A stretch of DNA of 40,090 nt. It comes from Candidatus Andersenbacteria bacterium RIFCSPHIGHO2_02_FULL_46_16 (lineage in GTDB: Bacteria; Patescibacteriota; Andersenbacteria; UBA10190). This document shows, one piece after another, positions 17,762 through 24,620 of the stretch (position 1 is its first letter; the number at the start of each line of letters is the position of its first letter). Location of the stretch: NCBI GenBank assembly GCA_001817065.1, contig MHHQ01000005.1, positions 82,651-122,740 of the forward strand. The letters are read 5' to 3'. Made by a program: the position numbers and the translations under genes. The notes below the pieces were generated by a model. That model searched no databases, had not been told where the DNA came from, and saw nothing but the letters and a program-made list of their open reading frames with translations.

Positions 17762-17863
17762 ACAAAAGGGAAGTTTTCACCGGCCGGAAGGCTGGTTTGG
17801 TTGTTAAGAAACTTGGGAAATTACGTTGGGGCATTTTGGTGGATAACGATAAGAGTAAATTAG

Positions 17864-17872
17864 TGCTATAAT
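17864..17872 (+). promoter_or_regulatory. Putative extended -10 promoter
   Basis: TGCTATAAT; weak -35. Confidence 0.5.
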
Positions 17873-17879
17873 ATAGTTG

Positions 17880-17998
17880 AGTAATGGAGGGAAGGGGGAT
17901 ACTCCTATTAATCCCTACTAGCGTGCACGCTGGGGAAAGTAGTAGTGCAGCTAAAAACTAACATCCGATACAAAACGCAGAAATAATCTGTGTTTTTT
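17880..17998 (+). ncRNA. Putative structured leader or small RNA ending in a terminator-like hairpin
   Basis: Hairpins GGGAT/ATCCC, CTACT[AGCGTGCACGCT]...AGTAG, and ACGCAGA-AATAA-TCTGTGT + T-run (17975-17998), between an extended -10 promoter and the TasA-like gene. Confidence 0.4.
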
Positions 17999-18049
17999 GT
18001 ATGGCGTGATAGTTGGGAAAACTTATGATCCGGAAGGAGGTGAAAAGTG

Positions 18050-19273
18050 ATGAATAAACGAATTGTGTTTAGTGCGTTGTCTATCTTCGCGTCCGCCGCT
18101 TTCGTGGTGGGAGCAACGTTTGCTTTTTTCAGCGATAGCGAGACGAGCTCTGGTAACGTATTCGCGGCGGGCGAAATTGATCTGCAGGTGGGAAATGATG
18201 CCTGGTATAACGGAGAACCACAGTCAGGTTCCAGCTGGCCACTGAAAGATCTTAATAGTGATGATTTATTCTTTAATTATTCGGATTTAAAGCCGGGTGA
18301 TTGGGAAGAGGACACGATTAGTCTTAAGGTGAATGATAATCCATCGTGGGTTTGTGCGAACTTGAAGGTGACGCAGGACGACGACGTGGATTGTACCGAA
18401 CCGGAACTGGAGGATGATGGAACGTGCAGTGAGGCGGATAGTGACTTATGGGATGGCGATCTTAGAAATGAATTAAGTTTCATTTTCTGGGCTGATAATG
18501 GAAATAATGTGCTGGAGAATAATGAGCGAGTGGTGATGTCGGGGACGCCGGCGGACTTGCCCAGCGGCGCTAATAACGTTGGACAGACATTTCCGATCGT
18601 GGATAGTCGGAACAATCTGTTCGGAGTCACACCTAGTCCGTTGCCAGGAGAACAAACGGTGCATATAGGCAAAGCGTTTTGTTTTGGGACCCTCACGCAG
18701 AACGCAGTGACAACTGATGAAGGGGATAGTCCGGCGACAGATCCGGGATTTACGTGCGACGGATCGTTAGTGACGGATGCGGCGCAGACGGACAAATTGA
18801 TGGGCGATATGTCGTTTATGGCGGTACAAGCAAGGAATAACGATAACTTCGTTTGCGGCGAGAGAACCTTCTTGGAGCTGGAGAACAAAGACACCGCCTG
18901 GAATATCGTCAATGACGGCCGGTACGGCAGCCTAAGTTTCGTGACGGCAAAGGCTACGTTCGATTACGACTTGATGGTCAGGGGGATGAATGCCAATACG
19001 GGATACTCTTTGATCTATTATCCTGATCCATGGCCAGGGGCGGGCGGATTTAATCTTGGCTCGTTTACGACCGACAATGATGGAAGCGCCAATACTAGCG
19101 GAGACGTCGATCTTAACGCAGATTTGCCCATAGCGACAGATGCTAATGGCGAGGGGGCAAAGCTGTGGGTGGTCTTGAGTTCGGACTGGAGTGGTGGACA
19201 GATGACGGGCTGGAATCCTAGTGAGTATCTCTTTGAAGAGAACTTAGTGGCCTACGACGATACCGACGTATAA
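18050..19273 (+). CDS. TasA/camelysin-like SipW-dependent exported protein
   Basis: Signal region MNKRIVFSALSIFASAAFVVGATFAFFSDSETSSGNVFAAGEIDLQV matches the SipW-cognate pattern (ATFAFFSD). AAGGAGGTGA RBS at 18034-18043. Confidence 0.85.
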   Translation: MNKRIVFSALSIFASAAFVVGATFAFFSDSETSSGNVFAAGEIDLQVGNDAWYNGEPQSGSSWPLKDLNSDDLFFNYSDLKPGDWEEDTISLKVNDNPSWVCANLKVTQDDDVDCTEPELEDDGTCSEADSDLWDGDLRNELSFIFWADNGNNVLENNERVVMSGTPADLPSGANNVGQTFPIVDSRNNLFGVTPSPLPGEQTVHIGKAFCFGTLTQNAVTTDEGDSPATDPGFTCDGSLVTDAAQTDKLMGDMSFMAVQARNNDNFVCGERTFLELENKDTAWNIVNDGRYGSLSFVTAKATFDYDLMVRGMNANTGYSLIYYPDPWPGAGGFNLGSFTTDNDGSANTSGDVDLNADLPIATDANGEGAKLWVVLSSDWSGGQMTGWNPSEYLFEENLVAYDDTDV

Positions 19274-19297
19274 ACGTACAGCGGTAGTTGAGAATTT

Positions 19298-19346
19298 TGC
19301 TAGGACAAACTTGGGCTTTATTTGAACTAGTAGGTTTGTCCTAGCA
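19298..19346. repeat. Perfect 13 bp inverted repeat (TGCTAGGACAAAC ... GTTTGTCCTAGCA)
   Basis: Located between the TasA-like and SipW-like genes; no T-run. Confidence 0.85.
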
Positions 19347-19370
19347 GGAGGGGTAAGGTGGGAAGAAAAA

Positions 19371-21077
19371 ATGATTAAGCAGCCGACAAAAAATAAGTGG
19401 TGGCGGACGGTAGGTCGAACAGCCGGATGGATGGTGTTAATTGGCGTGACTACGGTAGCCACGGGATTATTGATCTTAGTGGTGCCAGTGTTTGGCAACC
19501 AGGGCTTAATTGTCCGCTCGGGTAGCATGGCGCCGGCTATCGGAGTGGGTGATTTAGTAGTGGTGCGGCCACACTTCGATAAAGAAATTAAGGGCCGACC
19601 GCTTTATACTGTCGGTGATGTGATTGCTTATAAGAGTTTAGATAATAGTGGAATGATTGTGACGCACCGAATTGCGGAAGTGCGGGGGACAGAGAGTAAT
19701 GTTAATTATGTAACAAAAGGGGACGCGAATAATACGCCGGATGAAGGACTGGTGGCGGTAGAGCAGGTAATAGGACGACAGATATTTTTAGTGCCATACA
19801 TTGGCAAGGCACTAGCTTTCGGGAAGACAAAATTAGGGTATGTTGCTTTTGTGTTGTTGCCAGCGTTGCTGGTTATTGGAGGAGAGATAAGAGTGATTTG
19901 GCGGGAGATGCGAAAGGGTAAGTTGACGGGAAAACAAGCGAGATTAGGGAGGGCAAACAGGCTGATACCGGAGATGGCTGATCGGGTTTTGAAAAGACAA
20001 AGAAAAGAGGAGGAGGTTGTTATGGTGCTTAAACCAATTGTAAGAAGAGAAAAAATGTTGGTGCCGTTGGATAGCGTAGTGGCTAGACTGGCCGTGTTTG
20101 CAGGGGCAATGATTTTCATGGTGCCATCAACATGGGCGTTGTACACGGATAGCGAAGTCAGCGCGGATAATACTTTTACCGCCGGTTGTTGGACGCAGTC
20201 CACAGCGCCGGTGCATTTGTATCCACCGGATGGCATGGTGGCTGGTGCTGGTTCACACTGGGTGACTAGTCCGTACTTAGACTGGATGGAGGCGACGGCG
20301 GCATGTGGCGGTGTTATAAAATACCAATATCAGTCGGCACATAATGCCGAGTTTAGTCCGGTAGCTTATTCTTCGGGTTTATTGTCATTGTCACAAATAG
20401 CAGCGCCAGGAACGCCAGATGGAGTTTATTGGTGGCACGTGCGGTCATATGACGGTGAGAATTACAGTGCATGGAGTGATCCATGGCGGTTGACGGTTGA
20501 TCGTTCGCTGGGGTCGGCAAATTATGTGGTAATAAGCGAGGTGCAGATTGCTGGAATCGGTGGGGCCGATCAGGATTTTGTAGAGCTGTATAACCCAACT
20601 AGTGATGACGTTAATCTGATTAATTGGGACTTACGTATGCGTAATAGTGCAGGTACAGAGTCGTCGTTATATGCGGATATTGATAGGACAATCCAAGCTC
20701 ACGGCTATCTTCTTTGGGCTACCTCGGATGATAGTTTTGACGCGTCTGTGGGGGCGGATATATTTAACGGTAGCAATTTAGTTGGTGGTGGCAGCGTTGC
20801 TCTTCGGGATAATGATAATCTGGTTATTGATCAGGTAGCTTGGGGTACAGGCGGCGGAACTCAATTTGTGGAGGGTGTGGCGTTTGGGACAAATCCCGGA
20901 GCAGACGAGAGTATTGAACGAAAGGCTGTGTCGGACGCTGACGCTGTGACGATGGGTCCTGGTGGAGCTGACGTAACGAGGGGTAATGGTTTTGACTCTG
21001 GTGACAATGCGTTGGATTTTGTGCTGCGGGAGGAATCTGAACCACAAAATAGTGTGAGTTCTACTGAGTCATTATGA
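19371..21077 (+). CDS. SipW-type (ER-type, Ser-His) signal peptidase I fused in frame to a SipW-substrate-like segment and lamin-tail domain
   Basis: VRSGSMAPAIGVGDLVVV, YTVGDVIAYK, IVTHRIAEV, VTKGDANNTPD; then TM + WALYTDSEVSADNTFTAG; then SEVQIAGIGGADQDFVELYNPTSDDVNLINWDLR (lamin-tail). Confidence 0.85.
   Translation: MIKQPTKNKWWRTVGRTAGWMVLIGVTTVATGLLILVVPVFGNQGLIVRSGSMAPAIGVGDLVVVRPHFDKEIKGRPLYTVGDVIAYKSLDNSGMIVTHRIAEVRGTESNVNYVTKGDANNTPDEGLVAVEQVIGRQIFLVPYIGKALAFGKTKLGYVAFVLLPALLVIGGEIRVIWREMRKGKLTGKQARLGRANRLIPEMADRVLKRQRKEEEVVMVLKPIVRREKMLVPLDSVVARLAVFAGAMIFMVPSTWALYTDSEVSADNTFTAGCWTQSTAPVHLYPPDGMVAGAGSHWVTSPYLDWMEATAACGGVIKYQYQSAHNAEFSPVAYSSGLLSLSQIAAPGTPDGVYWWHVRSYDGENYSAWSDPWRLTVDRSLGSANYVVISEVQIAGIGGADQDFVELYNPTSDDVNLINWDLRMRNSAGTESSLYADIDRTIQAHGYLLWATSDDSFDASVGADIFNGSNLVGGGSVALRDNDNLVIDQVAWGTGGGTQFVEGVAFGTNPGADESIERKAVSDADAVTMGPGGADVTRGNGFDSGDNALDFVLREESEPQNSVSSTESL
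20022..21077 (+). CDS. Possible internally initiated product: SipW-substrate-like lamin-tail protein alone
   Basis: In-frame ATG at 20022 preceded by AGGAGGAGG with ~5 nt spacing (SD 20011-20016). Confidence 0.4.
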   Translation: MVLKPIVRREKMLVPLDSVVARLAVFAGAMIFMVPSTWALYTDSEVSADNTFTAGCWTQSTAPVHLYPPDGMVAGAGSHWVTSPYLDWMEATAACGGVIKYQYQSAHNAEFSPVAYSSGLLSLSQIAAPGTPDGVYWWHVRSYDGENYSAWSDPWRLTVDRSLGSANYVVISEVQIAGIGGADQDFVELYNPTSDDVNLINWDLRMRNSAGTESSLYADIDRTIQAHGYLLWATSDDSFDASVGADIFNGSNLVGGGSVALRDNDNLVIDQVAWGTGGGTQFVEGVAFGTNPGADESIERKAVSDADAVTMGPGGADVTRGNGFDSGDNALDFVLREESEPQNSVSSTESL

Positions 21078-22072
21078 AAAAAGCTTGGTTTAAATTAATT
21101 CTTTGGGTAGTTACTCTGGGAGCCGTGAGCGGACTGGCCGTGAGAAGTGGCTGGTGGCCATTGATGGCGAAGGGAGAAACTGGAGACTTGGTGATAGACT
21201 GGGCCGGGGAGCTGACTGGCGACCCGATATTCGAGGTATCAGATATGATGCCGGGACAGATAGAAACAAGGATGGTGATGGTGACTAATAACGATACGGT
21301 GACGCGGACAGTAGGAGTGAGGGTGGCACAGACAGCTACGGTAGGTGGCTTGGCTGACGTACTGGCCGTGGTGGTAAAAGTGAACGGTGCGTCAGTTTAT
21401 GGCGAAGGGAGCGGGACAGGGTTTAAGACTTTGGCGCAGTTTTTTGGGGAGAGTGCGGTGCCGGGAGTGTTGGATTTGGCAGAGATGAGTGCTGGCGAGA
21501 CGGTGGAAATAACCTTTGCAGTTACTTTTATGCCGGAGATAGGAAACTATTTTAATAATAACAGCGTGACTTTTGATATCACGCTGGGATTAGCGGGAGC
21601 GGAGACGGAAATACCGGTCGAGTGCGGCGGTACAGGTTTTAACCTGACGGGAGAAATACTGGTGGGGTCAGCGGGTTCTGATCTGCTGCGCGGTACGGCT
21701 GGTAACGACCTAATTTTTGGATTAGAAGGCTCTGATTCGATCCGCGGTTTAGGTGGGGATGATTGCTTGCTGGGCGGCACGGGTAGCGATTCGTTGCGTG
21801 GAGGGGAAGGTAACGACGTGCTGCTGGGCGGAGAGGGTTCAGACACACTGCGCGGGAATGAAGGGAATGATGCTTTATTTGGTGGAGCGGGCAAGGATAG
21901 CCTACGTGGCGATTTAGGTAATGACAGTTTGAACGGCGAGGGGGAAGATGATTCACTTAAGGGAGGTCAGGGAGATGACGTGTTAACAGGTGGGGCGGGG
22001 GTGGATGTGGCGAAGGGAGAACAAGGGGCAGATACGTGCGACGCGGAAGTAGAAAAGACGTGTGAGTTGTAG
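21074..22072 (+). CDS. Exported protein with RTX/hemolysin-type calcium-binding repeats
   Basis: N-terminal TM, TasA-like beta region, then repeated GSDxLRGxxGND/GGxGxD nonapeptides. ATGA overlap with the upstream gene. Confidence 0.85.
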   Translation: MKKAWFKLILWVVTLGAVSGLAVRSGWWPLMAKGETGDLVIDWAGELTGDPIFEVSDMMPGQIETRMVMVTNNDTVTRTVGVRVAQTATVGGLADVLAVVVKVNGASVYGEGSGTGFKTLAQFFGESAVPGVLDLAEMSAGETVEITFAVTFMPEIGNYFNNNSVTFDITLGLAGAETEIPVECGGTGFNLTGEILVGSAGSDLLRGTAGNDLIFGLEGSDSIRGLGGDDCLLGGTGSDSLRGGEGNDVLLGGEGSDTLRGNEGNDALFGGAGKDSLRGDLGNDSLNGEGEDDSLKGGQGDDVLTGGAGVDVAKGEQGADTCDAEVEKTCEL

Positions 22073-22128
22073 CTGGTAATCAGTTAATAAGTAATCGGTA
22101 AATAAATAAATTAAGTGGCGCAACCTCG

Positions 22129-22203
22129 TTGTACGTTCCTGGAACGTCCATTGCCTCAAAAAGCTAAATCAACCCCTTGTACGTTCCAGGAACGTACAAG
22201 GGG
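22129..22203. repeat. Pair of related palindromes, TTGTACGTTCCWGGAACGT core
   Basis: ACGTTCC-T-GGAACGT (22133-22147) and CCCCTTGTACGTTCC-A-GGAACGTACAAGGGG (22173-22203), the latter a 31 nt perfect palindrome. Confidence 0.85.
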
Positions 22204-22292
22204 TAAATAAAGTTATCCACAAAGAGGTCGTTGTGAATGCATTAGTGTCCTGTAGACTAACTCAGATATGCAGAAAAAGGGGGTGAGAGATT

Positions 22293-22946
22293 ATGTCATT
22301 ATTTAATAGTGGTCACGGGTGGTTGGTTTTGGTAGTGGGAGGATTGTTGTTGGTGGCAACACCGGTGGTTGCTTATGACCGATCTGAGCTGGAGCAGCGT
22401 CTGGCCGAACGACGGGCACAGATTGAGGCGCGTCGAGTGGAGCGGGAAGCGGAAAGAACAGCTGGAGAAAATGAACTGGCTGTCTCGCCTATAGAGGAAA
22501 CTTGCCGATGCACAACAAGATTATCTTTTAGTAAGCCTAGTTTGCAATGGCGATCCGGGGAGTTGGTATTTGTACCTAAAGTTGACGTGAGTATTCGCTC
22601 GCGTGGGGAGGAGCGAATAGCTTGGACAGCTCAGCTAGCTTACACAGGGACGACGGGGTATGAATCAGCTGACGTAGCAGTGCCAGCGGGCGTTAGTTTT
22701 GCTGGGAGCCAGGAATTATTTAGCGGCCAGTGCGGCGATACATATTCTTTTAGCGGCTGGCAGCTTCCGGCAGTGAGCCTGTCGGGTTTAACTAGGCGTT
22801 TGGTCAATGGTGAAGAAATAGATGGACGCGTGCAAATGCAGGCGAAGCTTTCCGGGTGCGGCGAGGACGAAGAAAAGAGAGCGTTTGATTTTACGCTGAT
22901 GGATTTTGGAAACTTGAAGGTGCGAGGATGGCGGAGTACGCGGTAA
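22293..22946 (+). CDS. Hypothetical exported protein, N-terminal charged coiled coil and beta-rich Cys-containing region
   Basis: Signal peptide WLVLVVGGLLLVATPVVAY; LEQRLAERRAQIEARRVEREAER. Confidence 0.75.
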   Translation: MSLFNSGHGWLVLVVGGLLLVATPVVAYDRSELEQRLAERRAQIEARRVEREAERTAGENELAVSPIEETCRCTTRLSFSKPSLQWRSGELVFVPKVDVSIRSRGEERIAWTAQLAYTGTTGYESADVAVPAGVSFAGSQELFSGQCGDTYSFSGWQLPAVSLSGLTRRLVNGEEIDGRVQMQAKLSGCGEDEEKRAFDFTLMDFGNLKVRGWRSTR

Positions 22947-23326
22947 GCCTGATGAAAGCGTGTGGTTGTGATGGGCGATAAGGAGGGGAAAATATTTTGA
23001 GCGGTGTTTGGGGAAGGCTCTTTGATGAAAATTGGTAGCTAGCCTGTGGAAAAGCTGAGTTATCCACTGTTTTTGTGGATAAGTTTGCTTGCTGGCGCCA
23101 CTGATTGTGATACGAAGGTATGAGGTCAAAAAATGTGTTTTTAGAGGGGGTTTTATAAACACTTGAGTTGGAGGGGGCCTTACCACTACTGGATAGTACG
23201 GTTCATGTTCGTCTGTGTGGGAGGAAATAACGATAGGTGTTTTTTATTTAGGTAGACGATTTTAGTTATAAACAGGCGGAAAATATTACGCATGTGTGGA
23301 TTATTTGTGAAAGGAGGTGAGTACAG

Positions 23327-24457
23327 ATGAAGAAAACTCTTCGTGCACTATTAGGCGTGTCTGCCCTCGCTCTAATGTTTGTGTCATCTCCGGTATTGGC
23401 CGCCAGCGTAAATGTAGCTGGTGACAATTTAGTAACCGGTGCCGACTCAGTCAATGAGAATGAGTACGATGTAGACAATGACCTAGACGTAGACGTAGAT
23501 AACGACGCAGAAGATATCGATAACATTGCTGACGTTGACGCCGATACAGGCGGCAATGAGCAGAAAAAGAATACCACAGCGGGTGGCCAGGAGTCGGGCG
23601 CGGTTGACGTGTCAGGCGAATGGGAGACGGTTGTCAATGAAGGCTCTTCCTTGATGGGAGCAGCTGAAGGCGACCTCGATGTTACTGGGGATTTCCTCAA
23701 TGACACGACTGGTGCGGATTCTGATAACGAGAATGAGTTAGACGTTGATAACGACGTAGAACTGGATCTCGATAACATAGCTGATATCTTCAATAAGCTT
23801 GATTTTGACGCCGAGACCGGCGACAACGAGCAGAACAAGAACACCGAAGCTGGCGACCAAGAGTCCGGAGCGGCATCATTAACAACAATGATTTCGAACT
23901 GGGCGAACAATGAAGCCGGCTTAGATGGTGCTGCTGGTAATGCAGTATCAGTTGATGTCGAAGGAGAAAACTCGACAACCGGTGCCGATTCAGACAACGA
24001 GAACGAGTTTGATATCGACAATGATTACGATCTCGAGATCGATAATGATGCCGACGTTGATAATAAAGTTGATGTTGACATTCACACCGGCGGTAATGAA
24101 CAGAACAAAAATACCACAGGTGGAAACCAGACTTCAGGTAAAGCTGATGTCTTGGTTGATCTCGTAAATGACGTAAACAACGGTTCAAGTGTAGCAGGTG
24201 CTGGCTTGAGCGATGTTGAAGTCGAAGGTACCTTTACCAACGACACAACCGGCGCGGATTCTGATAACGAGAATACGCTAGATGTCGATAACGATGTTGA
24301 TGTAGACGTCGATAACGACGCCGAAATCGACAACGATGTAGATGTCGATGCCAATACCGGTGATAATGAACAGAACAAAAACACCGAGGCAGGCAGCCAA
24401 ACAAGCGGAGATGTTGATGTAGAAATCAATATCACTAACAGCGCTAACAACAGCTAA
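23327..24457 (+). CDS. Secreted Asp/Asn-rich repeat protein (four ~90 aa repeats)
   Basis: AAGGAGGTGA RBS; signal peptide ALLGVSALALMFVSSPVLAA; repeats of TGADSDNENxxDVDND...TGxNEQNKNTxAGxQxSG. Confidence 0.85.
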   Translation: MKKTLRALLGVSALALMFVSSPVLAASVNVAGDNLVTGADSVNENEYDVDNDLDVDVDNDAEDIDNIADVDADTGGNEQKKNTTAGGQESGAVDVSGEWETVVNEGSSLMGAAEGDLDVTGDFLNDTTGADSDNENELDVDNDVELDLDNIADIFNKLDFDAETGDNEQNKNTEAGDQESGAASLTTMISNWANNEAGLDGAAGNAVSVDVEGENSTTGADSDNENEFDIDNDYDLEIDNDADVDNKVDVDIHTGGNEQNKNTTGGNQTSGKADVLVDLVNDVNNGSSVAGAGLSDVEVEGTFTNDTTGADSDNENTLDVDNDVDVDVDNDAEIDNDVDVDANTGDNEQNKNTEAGSQTSGDVDVEINITNSANNS

Positions 24458-24524
24458 TTAATTAGTTGTTGTCTTTGTGTGGGGGGGATGGTACTTAACC
24501 GTCCTTCCTCATGAGGAGGAGGGC

Positions 24525-24612
24525 TAAACCCTAATCCGAAACATCAAAAAATCCCTGCCTGTCGGCAGGCAGGCAAAACAAATTCGAAGCCGAAAAATCC
24601 TAAATAATAAAC
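24525..24612 (+). repeat. Composite intergenic repeat (copy C)
   Basis: AATCCGAAA...AAATCCCTGCCTGTCGGCAGGCAGGCAAAACAAATTCGAAGCCGAAAAATCCTAAA. Confidence 0.7.
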
Positions 24613-24620
24613 CAAATTAC

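Noticed and set aside
17880-17998. SRP (4.5S) RNA or c-di-GMP riboswitch identity for the leader
   Set aside because: Lacks the conserved GGUCAGG/GGAAGCAGC/AGG SRP core and the c-di-GMP aptamer consensus as I know them; left unassigned.
18277-18912. 211 aa minus-strand ORF
   Set aside because: Antisense to the TasA-like gene, Ser/Leu-rich, no recognisable domain.
21660-22010. Tandem GC-rich DNA repeats
   Set aside because: Explained by the RTX-type protein repeats of the 21074 ORF.
22173-22203. Interpretation of the 31 nt palindrome as a LexA/SOS box
   Set aside because: Arms are far longer than a LexA box, spacing does not fit, and no SOS gene is adjacent.
23266-24021. 251 aa minus-strand ORF (Ser-rich)
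   Set aside because: Antisense shadow of the Asp-rich repeat gene; composition is the reverse complement of GAY/AAY codons, no RBS.
23450-24400. Regularly spaced DNA repeats that could suggest a CRISPR or satellite array
   Set aside because: They encode in-frame protein repeats with a ~270 bp period; no short direct repeats with unique spacers.
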